Shown piece by piece: positions 52,443 through 62,530 of a DNA stretch of 64,000 nt. The DNA lies in the NCBI RefSeq assembly GCF_023169945.1, contig NZ_AP025591.1, positions 1,696,501 through 1,760,500 on the forward strand. The letters run 5' to 3'. The position numbers and the translations under genes are program-made. Every line of letters begins with the position of its first letter. Position 1 is the stretch's first letter. The notes under the pieces are model-generated. The model saw nothing but the letters and a program-made list of their open reading frames with translations, searched no databases and was not told the DNA's origin. Source of the DNA: Anaeromyxobacter oryzae (lineage in GTDB: Bacteria; Myxococcota; Myxococcia; Myxococcales; Anaeromyxobacteraceae).

Positions 52443-52504
52443 GTCTCGCCTCGGTTTCTCCGCGCCGCGCGCGGGGGTGAAAGGCCGCCCGGAGCGGGCG
52501 GCGG

Positions 52505-54016
52505 TCAGGTGGGCCGATCGAGGACCCGGTACTGGATCGCCTCCGCCACGTGCTCGGCCGAGACCCGTTCCGCGCCGGCGAGATCCGCGATCGTGCGCGC
52601 GACCCGCAGCACCTTGTCGTGCGCGCGCGCGGAGAGCCCGAGCCGCGCCACCGCGTCCGCGAGCAGGCGCCGGCCGGCGTCGTCGGGCGCGCAGAACCGG
52701 CGCAGCGCCGCGCCGCGGAGCCGGGCGTTGCAGCGGGCCCCCCGCGTCCCGACGCGCTCGAGCTGGAGCCTCCGCGCCCGTGCGACGCGGTCGCGGACCT
52801 CGGCGCTCGGCTCGCCGCCGCCGGCCCCGCCGAGCTGCCCCGGCGCGACCGGCGGCACGTCGACGTGCAGGTCGATGCGATCGAGGAGCGGCCCCGAGAT
52901 CCGGCGCCGGTACTTGAGGAGCTCGTGGGCCGTGCAGCGGCAGGCGCGGGTGCGATCCCCGTGGTGTCCGCATGGGCACGGGTTCATCGCCGCGACGAGC
53001 ATGAGCTGGGATGGGTAGGTGACGCTCCGCCCGGCACGCGCGATCGTCACCTCCCCGTCCTCGAGCGGCTGGCGGAGCGCCTCGAGCACGTGGCGGCGGA
53101 ACTCGGGAAGCTCGTCGAGGAAGAGGACGCCGTGGTGCGCGAGGGAGATCTCGCCGGGGCGCGGCGAGCTGGTGCCGCCGACGAGCCCGGCGTCGGAGAT
53201 GGAGTGGTGCGGCGCCCGGAACGGCCGCTCGACGAGCAGGCCGCGGTGCCGCGTCAGCCCGGCGACGCTGTGGACCACGGTGGCCTCGAGCGCCTCCTCG
53301 AACGTGAGCGTCGGGAGGATCCCCGCGAGCCTCCGCGCGAGCATGGTCTTCCCGCTCCCCGGCGGACCGAAGAACAGCAGGTTGTGGCCGCCCGCGGCCG
53401 CGACCTCGAGCGCGCGCTTCGCGGCTTCCTGCCCGGCGACGTCGGCGAGATCGAGCGGGGACGCGGGCGGCTCCGGCGCCGCCGGGGCGCGGGGCGGCAG
53501 CGGCGCGTGCCCGCGCGCCCAGGCGACGAGCTCCCCGAGGTGCCGGACCGGGAGCACGTCCAGGCGCTCGACGACGGCCGCCTCGAGGGCGTTCGGCTCC
53601 GGGACGACGAGGCCCCGCGCCCCCGCGCGGCGGGCCTCGATCGCGAGCGGGAGCACGCCGCGCACGGGCTTCACCTCGCCCGAGAGCCCGAGTTCCCCCA
53701 CGAGCTGGATGCCCTCCAGCGCCTCCGGCGGCAGCTCCTCCGTCGCCGCGAGCAGCCCGGCCGCGATCGGGAGATCGAACCCGGTGCCCTCCTTCCGGAG
53801 ATCGCCCGGCGCGAGGTTCACCGTGAAGCGCTTCGACGGCAGCTTCACGCCGAGGTTCCGCACCGCCGCGGCGACCCGGACCTTCGCCTCCTGCACCGCC
53901 CCGCCGGCGAGCCCCACGAGGTGGAAGCCCGGGAAGCCCAGCGAGGCCTCCACCTCGACGTCGACGGGGACGGCGCTCACGCCGAGGACGGCGCCGGAGC
54001 GGACGCGGACGAGCAT
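52505..54016 (-). CDS. comM: ComM/YifB-family Mg-chelatase-like ATPase
   Basis: A 503-residue ring-forming AAA+ ATPase; in naturally competent bacteria ComM promotes integration of incoming ssDNA. N-terminal Lon-S16/ChlI-like domain ([20 protein letters not shown]), Walker [21 protein letters not shown], the Walker B/sensor region [20 protein letters not shown], and a C-terminal CxC-type pattern with [21 protein letters not shown] 54016 chosen; the longer frame into 54133 is unsupported. Neighbouring recA is a likely functional partner. Confidence 0.92.
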   Translation of the reverse strand: MLVRVRSGAVLGVSAVPVDVEVEASLGFPGFHLVGLAGGAVQEAKVRVAAAVRNLGVKLPSKRFTVNLAPGDLRKEGTGFDLPIAAGLLAATEELPPEALEGIQLVGELGLSGEVKPVRGVLPLAIEARRAGARGLVVPEPNALEAAVVERLDVLPVRHLGELVAWARGHAPLPPRAPAAPEPPASPLDLADVAGQEAAKRALEVAAAGGHNLLFFGPPGSGKTMLARRLAGILPTLTFEEALEATVVHSVAGLTRHRGLLVERPFRAPHHSISDAGLVGGTSSPRPGEISLAHHGVLFLDELPEFRRHVLEALRQPLEDGEVTIARAGRSVTYPSQLMLVAAMNPCPCGHHGDRTRACRCTAHELLKYRRRISGPLLDRIDLHVDVPPVAPGQLGGAGGGEPSAEVRDRVARARRLQLERVGTRGARCNARLRGAALRRFCAPDDAGRRLLADAVARLGLSARAHDKVLRVARTIADLAGAERVSAEHVAEAIQYRVLDRPT

Positions 54017-54175
54017 GCACGGCCGTTCAGCAGGGCGCGTGCCAGGGATCCACGTGCAGGATCCCGCGAGAAGGCGCTCCTCGGATCGCGGGCGGCGGCC
54101 GCCCGCCGACCGGAGCGGCCGCGCGCCGGCCACCGGTTGCGCCGCCGCCGGGGGAGGAGGGACGCGAGGACGGAC

Positions 54176-54859
54176 TCACCCCGCGAGCGCCGCAGCGCGG
54201 ACGAGCACGGCGTCGAGCATCGCCGGGGTGAGGCGCCCGGTCTGCGTGTTCTGCCGGGACGGGTGGTAGCTCCCCAGGAGCGCCGGCGCGCCCGGGAGCC
54301 GGAGCTCCGCCCCGTGGCCGAACCGCGGCCGCGGCCGAGGCGCCGCGATCCCGCCGCGGGCGAGGTGGGCGAGCGCGGCGTCCCAGGCGATCGCGCCGAG
54401 CGCCAGGATCACGCGGATCCGGGGAAGCAGCGCGAGCTCCCGATCGAGGAACGGCGCGCACCGGGCGAGCTCCGCGGGTGCGGGACGGTTCGCGGGCGGC
54501 ACGCACCGGCCCGCCGCCGTGATCCACGCGCCGGTGAGCGTGAGCCCGTCGTCCCGGGCGCGCGACGCCGGAGCGCTCGCGAGGCCGGCCCGGTGGAGCG
54601 CCGCGTAGAGGAAGTCCCCCGACGCGTCGCCGGTGAACATCCGCCCGGTGCGGTTCGCGCCGTGCGCGCCGGGCGCGAGCCCCACGAGCACGATGCGCGC
54701 GGCGGGATCCCCGAACCCCGGCACCGGCCGTCCCCAGTACTCGTCGTCGCGGTAGGCGCGGCGCTTCACGCGCGCGATCTCCTCGCGCCAGGCGACGAGC
54801 CGCGGGCAGGCGCGGCAGCGGACGATCTCGGCGGCGAGCGCCTCGAGCGCGGAGGGCAC
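54176..54859 (-). CDS. Uracil-DNA glycosylase, family 5 (UDGb)
   Basis: A 227-residue repair enzyme removing uracil from DNA. Four cysteines (CRACP near 15-18, GRCVPPAN, ARCAPFL) fit the [4Fe-4S] cluster of family 4/5 UDGs. Catalytic motif A is GLAPGAHGANRTGRMFTGD and motif B is GSYHPSRQNTQTGRLTPAM with the conserved His. The family 5 variant with Ala-Pro-Gly-Ala-His-Gly in motif A is recognised. The gene starts at ATG 54859, upstream of comM on the same strand. Confidence 0.92.
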   Translation of the reverse strand: MPSALEALAAEIVRCRACPRLVAWREEIARVKRRAYRDDEYWGRPVPGFGDPAARIVLVGLAPGAHGANRTGRMFTGDASGDFLYAALHRAGLASAPASRARDDGLTLTGAWITAAGRCVPPANRPAPAELARCAPFLDRELALLPRIRVILALGAIAWDAALAHLARGGIAAPRPRPRFGHGAELRLPGAPALLGSYHPSRQNTQTGRLTPAMLDAVLVRAAALAG

Positions 54860-54861
54860 GG

Positions 54862-55089
54862 CCGGAGCTTAGCGGCGGCGAGAGCTCGCTGCGCACGGCG
54901 GAGGAGGAAACCGCCGGATCGCAGGGAGGGGCGACCCCGCCGCAGGCGGGGGGAGGGGCGCAGCCCCTCCGCGTGGGGACCGCCGGACCGCTCGCGCGCC
55001 CGCGAAGGCGGGCGCGAGCGGTCACGGGCCCCACGCAGCAGGGGTGGGGCCCCGACGGCTTTGCCGGCGGGGCGGGGGCGCAGCCCCCG
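54862..55089. other. GC-rich cluster of stacked hairpins
   Basis: A 228-bp gap with several palindromes: a G-rich block near 54925-54965, CCGCTCGCGCGCCCGC with GCGGGCGCGAGCGG (54988-55022), GGGCCCCAC with GTGGGGCCC (55026-55052), and GGGGGC-GCA-GCCCCC at 55074-55089. It lies immediately downstream of the OPX gene and upstream of udg on the same strand. It could include a terminator for the polysaccharide export operon, but the density of structure is more than one terminator needs. Confidence 0.6.
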
Positions 55090-55683
55090 CTAGAAGAGAC
55101 TCTCGGGGACGTACACGATGTCCCCGGGCTCGAGCGTGAAGTTCGGCGCCTTCCCGAGCGCGATGTCCTGCACGTTCACCTTGACCTTCGACTCGGTCCC
55201 GTTCACCCGCCGGGTGACCGACGTCGAGTTCTGGGCGGCCGTCTTCGTGAACCCGCCCGCGATGGTGACGGCCTGCACGATCGACATGCCGTCCTGGTAG
55301 GGGAACGTCCCGGGCTTCTGGACCTCGCCGAAGACGAAGACCTTCTTCGAGTTGTACTCCTTCACGAGGACCGAGACCTGCGGATCCCGGAGGAAGCCGT
55401 TCGCGAGGCAGGCGCGCAGCTTCTCGGCCGCGCCGTTCGCGGTGAGCCCGTCGACGACCACCTGCTTGCACAGGGGGAACATGACGTCGCCCTGCGGCCC
55501 GACCTGGTAGACGCCGGACAGCTCCGGCTCCTGGAAGACCCGCACCTCCAGGACGTCGCCCGCGCCGAGCGTGGACGCGACCGCGGGCGCGGCGGCCACG
55601 GGCGCCGGCAGCGAGGTGGAGCGCGCGTGCCCGCACGCGGTCGCGGCGAGCACGGAGGCGACGAGGAGGAGGCGTGGGAGCAT
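55090..55683 (-). CDS. Short OPX-family polysaccharide export lipoprotein
   Basis: A 197-residue periplasmic lipoprotein (lipobox ATAC, Cys 17) of the outer-membrane polysaccharide export (Wza/KpsD) family. Poly_export domain: [60 protein letters not shown]; then one SLBB-like unit ([40 protein letters not shown]). The C-terminal amphipathic helix that forms the Wza outer-membrane ring is missing (Wza is about 380 residues). The next gene encodes an outer-membrane barrel that could supply the missing channel. Confidence 0.88.
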   Translation of the reverse strand: MLPRLLLVASVLAATACGHARSTSLPAPVAAAPAVASTLGAGDVLEVRVFQEPELSGVYQVGPQGDVMFPLCKQVVVDGLTANGAAEKLRACLANGFLRDPQVSVLVKEYNSKKVFVFGEVQKPGTFPYQDGMSIVQAVTIAGGFTKTAAQNSTSVTRRVNGTESKVKVNVQDIALGKAPNFTLEPGDIVYVPESLF

Positions 55684-55760
55684 GGGGACGGGCAGCAGCG
55701 GCAACTTCGTACCGGACGCCGGTCGGCCCGTCAACGGAGCGCCCGGCGTCCGCCCGCCCG

Positions 55761-57011
55761 CTAGTAGGAGACGACGCCGCGGAGCCAGAACTCGTTCTTC
55801 GAGTAGTTGTACCCGGGCAGGCCCAGCGTGCCCGCTGGCACGTTCGAGGCGCGGTCGGTGTAGGCGTACCCGAGCACGGCCCGGAACGCGCGCGTGACCT
55901 CCGCCTCGAAGGCGGGCTCGATGCGGAACAGGGTCGCGTGTGCGGCGACGCTCTCGTACTCGCGGCGCTCGAGGCTCGCCCCGAGCCGGGCCGTGAACCG
56001 GCCGCCCAGCAGGACGTGGCCGTCGACGTAGACGCGGTTCGACTGGAACAGCGACAGGATCCACCCCGGATCCGTCCCGTAGTCGTGGCTGAATCCGACG
56101 CGCGCGGCGGAGGTCTCGGTCGCGAGCCACTCGAACTCGGCGTTCGCGAGCCAGGTGCGGAGCGCCTCGTTGCCGAAGGTCTGGCCGTAGCCGGCCTTCA
56201 CCGTGCCGGCGATCCGCTGCGTCACGAGGCCGGTGAGGCCGGCCTCCGTCCGGAAGCCGGACAGGTCCGGCGAGTACACGTTGTCGTTCGCGAGGCGCGA
56301 GAAGTAGCTGCCGTCGAGCACGACCGCCGTGCGGGGGAGGAACTTCCACTTGAGCTCGCCCGTCCCGCGGAGCTCGTTCCACCCGAACTTCGACACGAGG
56401 CCCGGCTCGCAGATCAGCTCGCCGGTCCCGCACAGGGTGGGCGTGGCGTACGGCTCGTACGTCTCGAGCTCCCACTCGCCGCCGAGCGTGAGGAGCAGGG
56501 CGCCGCCGCCGGGCTTCCACGGCATCGCGACCCGGAGCGCGTTGTTGTTCGCGATCACCGCCGTGCCGAACGACATGACGGACGTGTTGCTGCGGCGGAA
56601 GAAGTCGTCGTTGAGCTCGAGCCCGAGCTGGCCGCGCCGGTTCACCCCGATGCCGAGCGAGGCATCGCCGTAGAGCCGGGAGAGGTCGGAGGTGTGACCC
56701 TCGACGCCGAGGTACTGCGCCCAGTCGAGCGCCGCGTGGAGATCGACCGCCGTGAGCTCGCCGGGAACGGTGAGCGTGAGCCCGGGGCGGATGTGCAGGA
56801 TGACGTCCGAGACGCTCTGGCCGGGCGTCCAGTAGATGACGTTCGAGTCGCTCCGCGACTCGACCTCGAGCGACGGATGGAGCCGGCCATCGCTGCCGCC
56901 GAGTCGAATCCCGCTTCCCGCGTCCGCGACCGCGGACGACGCCGTTCCCGCCGCGACCACGGCGACGAACGCTCCGAGCAGTGCCTTCGCCCGCTTCGAC
57001 ATGTCCCTCAC
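55761..57011 (-). CDS. Outer-membrane beta-barrel protein of the polysaccharide export locus
   Basis: A 416-residue protein with signal peptide ([20 protein letters not shown]) and a run of alternating amphipathic strands: [80 protein letters not shown]. It ends with ...FWLRGVVSY, a terminal aromatic as in outer-membrane proteins. In myxobacteria, short OPX proteins work with a separate barrel (Wzp type); the adjacent OPX gene supports that reading. ATG 57002 is an alternative start. Confidence 0.78.
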   Translation of the reverse strand: MRDMSKRAKALLGAFVAVVAAGTASSAVADAGSGIRLGGSDGRLHPSLEVESRSDSNVIYWTPGQSVSDVILHIRPGLTLTVPGELTAVDLHAALDWAQYLGVEGHTSDLSRLYGDASLGIGVNRRGQLGLELNDDFFRRSNTSVMSFGTAVIANNNALRVAMPWKPGGGALLLTLGGEWELETYEPYATPTLCGTGELICEPGLVSKFGWNELRGTGELKWKFLPRTAVVLDGSYFSRLANDNVYSPDLSGFRTEAGLTGLVTQRIAGTVKAGYGQTFGNEALRTWLANAEFEWLATETSAARVGFSHDYGTDPGWILSLFQSNRVYVDGHVLLGGRFTARLGASLERREYESVAAHATLFRIEPAFEAEVTRAFRAVLGYAYTDRASNVPAGTLGLPGYNYSKNEFWLRGVVSY

Positions 57012-57111
57012 GCTCCCCTCGCCTCGCGAGGAATTGCTGCGATCCCGGCGAACGTCACACCGGGCCCGATGGAGCCCCTGAGCCCCATTCCCGCCCGCGG
57101 TTCGCGCGTGG

Positions 57112-57675
57112 CTAGTAGTAGCGGCTCGCGTTCGGCGGCCGCCGGACCACCGGCGGCGTCACCCACGGCGACCTCGGAGCGAACCGGCTCGTCACGTCGC
57201 GCTGGGGCAAGCCGTCCGGCTGCTGGACCTCGACCGTGGTCCGCTCGTCGACGACGTACGCGAGCTGCCCGATGCACTGCTGGGCGTCGCCGCGGAGGGC
57301 CTCGATCTTGGTCCCCGCGATCCCGATCTTCGAGAACTCGGTGTCTGCGCCCTGGTCCTTGTTCGCGATCGACTCGTGCAGCGAGATGTCCGCCTGCTCC
57401 GCGACCTTGAGGAGCGCCTTGATCTGCGTGAGCTTCTCGTTCACGCAGTTCAGCTTCACGACGTCCTTCTCGTTGCGGGCCTCCTCGACCCGGCCGAGCA
57501 CCTGGCGCAGGGAGGCCTTCATCCGGTCGAGGTGCTCACCGGACTTCTCGAGCTTCTCCGAGTCGGTCAGACCGGTGCCCCTCACCGAAGCGAGTGGCAC
57601 GGCGGAGGTCTGGGCAGAGGCGCGCCCCGCGAGGAGCGCACCGGCGACGAGCAGACCAGCGATCTTGAGGCTCAA
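57112..57675 (-). CDS. Secreted coiled-coil protein
   Basis: A 187-residue exported protein (signal SLKIAGLLVAGALLAGRASA|Q). The mature domain is helical: SEKLEKSGEHLDRMKASLRQ, VLGRVEEARNEKDVVKLNCV, NEKLTQIKALLKVAEQADIS, LHESIANKDQGADTEFSKIG; two cysteines (NCVNEK and QCIGQLA) could pair. The C-terminus is proline/arginine-rich (PPVVRRPPNASRYY). Its position between the FG-GAP protein and the barrel suggests a periplasmic role in the same export or surface complex. Family not known to me. Confidence 0.75.
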   Translation of the reverse strand: MSLKIAGLLVAGALLAGRASAQTSAVPLASVRGTGLTDSEKLEKSGEHLDRMKASLRQVLGRVEEARNEKDVVKLNCVNEKLTQIKALLKVAEQADISLHESIANKDQGADTEFSKIGIAGTKIEALRGDAQQCIGQLAYVVDERTTVEVQQPDGLPQRDVTSRFAPRSPWVTPPVVRRPPNASRYY

Positions 57676-57759
57676 AGGGATCTCCCGGCAAGCGTACCCA
57701 TCGAAAAAGTCTCGGAAGACTACAAGGTTGGAAGCGAGAGGTCAACGGAGGGCTCGCCC

Positions 57760-60700
57760 CTATGGCCGTCCCACGATCGAGAGGCCGTCTTCCGGGCCGG
57801 GTGATACCAGGACGTCCTCGCTCCCCCCAGGAGGGCCATCCTCCTCCCCGTCGGTCGGGATCACCTGACAACGCCAGCGATCTCCGGCCTTCACGAGCCG
57901 GGCGGGAACGTCGACGGAGGTCTCCGCGAACGGCTGCGCGGCGCCGTTCCGGAACCAGGTGTACCGATAACGCACCGCGTCGCCATCGGGGTCCTCACTC
58001 CTTCCGGTGATCTCGCACCGGAGGCTCTGCCCTCCGTGAGGCGCGTCAGGCTCGAGGCGGACGCGCGCCGGGCCAGGCGGCGTGTTCGACACCACCTTCT
58101 CCGCGCTCCCGGCCGGACCGGCGAGGGCGCCGTCGCTCGGGGTCGCCGCGCAGCGCCACCGCTCCCCCTTCGCGATCCGCGACGCCTCCACGCGCGCCGG
58201 GTCCGCGCCCGCCGGCATCGGTCGCTCGTTGCGCCACCACGCGTAAGCGTACGCGACGGCGTCGCCGTCCGGGTCCGCCGAGGGGACCGCGATCCGGCAG
58301 ACGAGGTCGTCGTCGCGATGCGCCCGGTCCGGCTCGACCACGATCTGCGGCGCGCCCGGGGGGCTGTTCTTCACGGTGAGCTCGGCGCTGACGCGCGGGC
58401 TCTCGGCGAACCCGTCGCTCGCCCACGCTTCGCAGCGCCACCGCTCCCCGCGCCGGATCACCCCGGCCGGCAGGTACGCGTTCTCCTCGGCGAGCGGATC
58501 CAGCCGATCGTTCCGGTACCAGCGATACGAGACCGTGACCGGCTCCTGATCGGCGTCGCGGTGCGGGACCTGCGTGTCGCACGTGAGCGCCTGGCCGACG
58601 GCGGCGGCCTCGGGGCGGAGGAGGACGGAGGGCGTGGGCGGAGGCGTGTTCTTCACCGTCACCGCCGCGAGGATCGGCTCGCCCTCCTCCTCGCCGTCGA
58701 ACGGCCGGACCTCGACGCGCCAGACCTCGCCGTGCCGGAGGACGCCCGCGGGGATCGCGGCCCCCTCCTGGCCGGCGGGGACGCCGTTCCGGGTCCACGT
58801 GTAGCGGTACTGGATCGGATCGCCGTCCCGGTCGGTCGAGGGCTTGCGGATCGCGACCTGCACGCCGCTCCGGGCGGTCGGCTCGGCCGGCTCGAGCGCG
58901 ATGGCCGGGGGGACCGGCGGCGTGTTCGCCACCTCGCACTCGCCGACCGCCGGCGGGCCGGCGAGCTCGCCGTCCCACGGCGTCACCACCACGCGCACGA
59001 GGTCGTGCTTGCGGAGCGCCGGCGCGGTGAGCCGCGCCTGGCCTTGCATGGCGGGGACCGGCTTCCCGTTCACCGTCCAGTCGTGGCGGTACGTGATCGG
59101 GTCGGCGTCGCCGTCCGTCGAGGCGGTGACGATCCGCGCCTGCGGGACCGTGCCCACGGGCACGGGACCGTCGCAGAGCGTGATCGAGGTGGGGCCCGGC
59201 GCGGTGTCGGAGACCACGACCTCGAGGCGCGTCGGGGGCGCCTCCGCCTCGCCGTCGGTGGCGACCACCTCGACCACCCAGCGCTCGCCCTTCTTCGCGA
59301 CGTTGCGAGGCACCCGCGCCTGATCGGGCGGCGCCTGCCACGGCTCGCCGTTCCTCGTCCAGGCGTACCGGTACGTCACGACGTCGCCGTCCGCGTCGGG
59401 AGGCTGCGTCAGCGAGACGCCGATGCCGTCCACCCGTCGCGGGCGCTCCGGCGTGAACGCGAGCGTCGGCGCGGCGGGCGGGCTGTTCGCGATGGTGACC
59501 GCGGCGCGCGCCGACGGGCCGTAGCGCTCGCCGTCATAGGCCTGGACCTCGACCTCCCAGCGCTGCCCCTTGCGGAGCTCGCTCCTCGGGACCTCCGCCG
59601 CGGCCGTCCAGAACGGCGGCGTGCGCGACGCCTCGGTCCCGTCCGGCTGCGCGACGGGCGCGCCGTCCCGGAGCCACCGGTAGCGGTACCGGAGCGTGTC
59701 CCCGTCGGCATCCTGCGCCTTCTGCCTGAGGAGCACCTGGAGCGGCGCGGTCACCGTCGGCCGCTCGCTGGCGAACGCGACCACGGGCGCGGTGGGCGGG
59801 GCGTCGTCGGCGACGACCTCGTACGCGACGGGCTCGCCGGCCTCCTCGCCGTCGCGCGGCGTCACCACGACCCGGATGCGCTCGTGCTTCCTGTAGTCGA
59901 TGGGCGCGAGCGTCTCCGCGCCCGTCCCGGTCGGGCGGCCCTCGCGCGTCCAGGCGATCGCGAGCCGGACGTCGTCGCCGTCGGCGTCGCGGGCCGGCTC
60001 GAGGACGACGAGCTTCAGCGTCTCGCCGCCCTTCGGCCGGCGGGGCTCGACGGCGATGCGCGGCGGCGAGGGCGGCGTGTTCGCGACCGTGACGCTGGCC
60101 GTGCCCGCCGGCCCGTCCACCTCGCCGTCGTTCGGAACCACCGTCACCTCGAAGCGATCACCGCGGGCGACCTCCGTCCCCGGGACCTCGCGGCCGTCGC
60201 CCCCGACCGCGAGCGGCTGGCCGTTCTTTCGCCAGGTGAACCGGTAACCGATCGCGTCGCCGTCGGCGTCCGCCGCAGGGACGGCGAACGTCGCCCGGAG
60301 CGCCTCGCCCTTGCGGGGGCGCGCCGGCACGACGAGCACCTTCGGCGCGGACGGAGGCGAGTTCTGGACCTCCAGCTCGACGGAGGCGGGCGGGCCCTCG
60401 AGCTGCCCGTCGAAGGCGCGCGCCTCGAGGGTCACCCGCTGGTGCTTCCGGGCGAGGCCGGCGGGGAGCTGCGCCGCGAGGAGCGGGAGGTTCCGGACCT
60501 GCCCGTCCACCTTCCACCGATAGTGATACGCGACGGCGTCCCCGTCGACGTCCGTCGCGGGGTGGTCGACGCGCGCGTGGACCAGGTCCGTGCGCCGGGG
60601 CAGCGCCGGATCGAGCGTCACCGCCACCGGACCGGGCGCGGTGTCCCCGACGCGCGCCGGCGCGAGCGCGGGCGGACCCTCGAGCTGGCCGTCGGACGCG

Positions 60701-62427
60701 ATCACGCGCGCCGTGAGGAGGGTGCCCTTCTTCATCCGGTCGCCCGGGAACGTCTCGCCGGTCGCGCCGGTGTCGAGGCCGTCCTGGAGCCACTCGACCC
60801 GGTACGTGATCGCGTCGCCGTCGGCGTCGGAGGCGGGCCTCGTCACGATCGCCCGGACCGGTCCGGCGCGGGTCGGCGTCTCGGGCTGCAGCGCGACCTG
60901 CGCCGCGCCGGGCGGGCTGTCCGTGACCGTGACCTCCGGGCCCTCCCCCTTCCACTCGCCCCTGGGAGACGAGACGACGAACCGCCACCGGTCGCCGTGC
61001 CGCGTCGCGCCGGCCGGGACCTCGCGCTTCCCGTCGAGCTCCCGGACCGGCGTCCCGTTGCGGAGCCACTCGATCCGCGGCGGCGGCGCCGGCTCGCCCG
61101 GCGCGGCGTCGAGCCAGACGCCGCGCCAGCGCCCGACCAGCGCGTCCGTGATCCGGGGCCGCGCCGGCTCGAGCCGGAGATCCTTGTACGTCGGTGGGTT
61201 CGGGCCGTAGCGGCCGCTCCGGGCGGGGTCGCGGCCGGGGCCGGGCCACGGCACGGCGGCGACCCCGGTGCCGAGGTGCGCCGCACGCACCGCATGCAGG
61301 TCGCCGGAGGCGACGCCGACGAACGCCGACAGGGAGCCGTCGCCCGCGAGGTCGAGCAGGAGCGGCGTCGCGGTCACCTCGTCGCCGGTCGTCCCCGGGA
61401 AGCCGTTGAGCGCCCTGCCGGTCCGGGAGAACGCGTGGACCGCGCCGTCGGCGGAGGCCACCACCACGTCGAGGCTGCCGTCGCGATCGAGGTCGCCGAC
61501 GGCCGGGCCGCCGAAGATCCGGCTCCCCGCGCGGACGGGGAAGCCGGGGAGCGGCTTCCCGGTCCGGTCCACCGCGTGGACCATGCCGTCGGCGGACGCG
61601 AAGATCACGTCGAGGCGGCCGTCGCCGTCGAGATCCGCGATGGCGGGGGCCTCGTAGAGGCGGTACGCGGCGGGGACCGGGAAGCCGGGGAGCGGCTCGC
61701 CCTTGGCGCTCACCGCGTACACGGAGAAGTCCTGGCTCGCGACGACGAGATCCATCTGGCCGTCGTCGTCGAGATCCACGAACACCGGCGCCCCGGTCAC
61801 CGTGAAGTGCGTCGCGAGCGGGAAGCCCGACCGCGCGCGCCCGGTCGAGGCGTCGAGGACGACGACGCGCCCGTCCTCGCAGCCGAACGCGACGCTGCGC
61901 CCGCCGGCGAACACCGCCGACGACACGGCGCTCGTGACGGTGCGCCCCACCGACACCGGCCAGCCCTTCGCCTCGGCGCCGCTCCGCTTGAACGCGTGGA
62001 CGCGCCCCTTGTCGTCGCCGACGAGGAGCTCGGGCCGCCCGTCGCCGTCGACGTCGCCGAACGAGACCGCCGCCTTCACGCGCGCGCCGAGCTGGACCGG
62101 AAACCCCGGCACGACCCCGCCGCTCCAGAGGAACACCTTCCCGGACGCGGTCGCGACCCCGATCTCGACGCGGCCGTCGCCGTCCATGTCCGCCGCCGCC
62201 GCCGCGCCGCTCGCGACCTCGTCCGGCCCGAGCTGGATGGGCAGTCCGGCCGGCGTGCTGCCGTCCGCGCGGAAGCCGGTGAGGAGATCGCCGGCGGCGA
62301 CGACGACCGCGGGGGCGCCGCCCAGCACCACGCCGACGCCGGGGTGGGCGATCTTGCCGCCCGTCTCCCGCGGGAAGTTGGACAGCGCGCCCGCCCCGAG
62401 CGCGATCGCGAGGAGGAGCTCGTTCAT
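57760..62427 (-). CDS. Giant surface protein: seven FG-GAP blades plus about eleven Ig/PKD-like repeats
   Basis: A 1555-residue exported protein. Residues 1-25 look like a signal (LLLAIALGAGALSNF). Residues about 30-410 form a seven-unit FG-GAP/integrin-alpha-like propeller; DxDGDG calcium loops are ADMDGDGRVEIG, GDVDGDGRPELL, VDLDDDGQMDLV, ADLDGDGRLDVI, GDLDRDGSLDVV and LDLAGDGSLSAF. From about 415 to 1545 there are about eleven tandem 95-100 residue repeats beginning SPPG/TPPS and carrying DADGDxxxYRYxWxRNG then kG-x-W-x-V and DGE-x-xGPPA motifs. Each repeat likely binds Ca2+. It lies with the polysaccharide export genes and probably acts as a secreted adhesin or matrix protein. Confidence 0.85.
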   Translation of the reverse strand: MNELLLAIALGAGALSNFPRETGGKIAHPGVGVVLGGAPAVVVAAGDLLTGFRADGSTPAGLPIQLGPDEVASGAAAAADMDGDGRVEIGVATASGKVFLWSGGVVPGFPVQLGARVKAAVSFGDVDGDGRPELLVGDDKGRVHAFKRSGAEAKGWPVSVGRTVTSAVSSAVFAGGRSVAFGCEDGRVVVLDASTGRARSGFPLATHFTVTGAPVFVDLDDDGQMDLVVASQDFSVYAVSAKGEPLPGFPVPAAYRLYEAPAIADLDGDGRLDVIFASADGMVHAVDRTGKPLPGFPVRAGSRIFGGPAVGDLDRDGSLDVVVASADGAVHAFSRTGRALNGFPGTTGDEVTATPLLLDLAGDGSLSAFVGVASGDLHAVRAAHLGTGVAAVPWPGPGRDPARSGRYGPNPPTYKDLRLEPARPRITDALVGRWRGVWLDAAPGEPAPPPRIEWLRNGTPVRELDGKREVPAGATRHGDRWRFVVSSPRGEWKGEGPEVTVTDSPPGAAQVALQPETPTRAGPVRAIVTRPASDADGDAITYRVEWLQDGLDTGATGETFPGDRMKKGTLLTARVIASDGQLEGPPALAPARVGDTAPGPVAVTLDPALPRRTDLVHARVDHPATDVDGDAVAYHYRWKVDGQVRNLPLLAAQLPAGLARKHQRVTLEARAFDGQLEGPPASVELEVQNSPPSAPKVLVVPARPRKGEALRATFAVPAADADGDAIGYRFTWRKNGQPLAVGGDGREVPGTEVARGDRFEVTVVPNDGEVDGPAGTASVTVANTPPSPPRIAVEPRRPKGGETLKLVVLEPARDADGDDVRLAIAWTREGRPTGTGAETLAPIDYRKHERIRVVVTPRDGEEAGEPVAYEVVADDAPPTAPVVAFASERPTVTAPLQVLLRQKAQDADGDTLRYRYRWLRDGAPVAQPDGTEASRTPPFWTAAAEVPRSELRKGQRWEVEVQAYDGERYGPSARAAVTIANSPPAAPTLAFTPERPRRVDGIGVSLTQPPDADGDVVTYRYAWTRNGEPWQAPPDQARVPRNVAKKGERWVVEVVATDGEAEAPPTRLEVVVSDTAPGPTSITLCDGPVPVGTVPQARIVTASTDGDADPITYRHDWTVNGKPVPAMQGQARLTAPALRKHDLVRVVVTPWDGELAGPPAVGECEVANTPPVPPAIALEPAEPTARSGVQVAIRKPSTDRDGDPIQYRYTWTRNGVPAGQEGAAIPAGVLRHGEVWRVEVRPFDGEEEGEPILAAVTVKNTPPPTPSVLLRPEAAAVGQALTCDTQVPHRDADQEPVTVSYRWYRNDRLDPLAEENAYLPAGVIRRGERWRCEAWASDGFAESPRVSAELTVKNSPPGAPQIVVEPDRAHRDDDLVCRIAVPSADPDGDAVAYAYAWWRNERPMPAGADPARVEASRIAKGERWRCAATPSDGALAGPAGSAEKVVSNTPPGPARVRLEPDAPHGGQSLRCEITGRSEDPDGDAVRYRYTWFRNGAAQPFAETSVDVPARLVKAGDRWRCQVIPTDGEEDGPPGGSEDVLVSPGPEDGLSIVGRP

Positions 62428-62530
62428 GGGTGTTCCCTCGGGACGGCGCGCGAGGGCATCCGCCTCGCGCAGCGGAGTGGAGCGCGCCGGCGCGCCCGGC
62501 GACGATCGGCGGAGCGCCTCGAGGCGACGG

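Noticed and set aside
54862..55089. CRISPR array or REP-like cluster
   Set aside because: The hairpins differ from one another and have no equal repeats or spacers; no cas genes are nearby.
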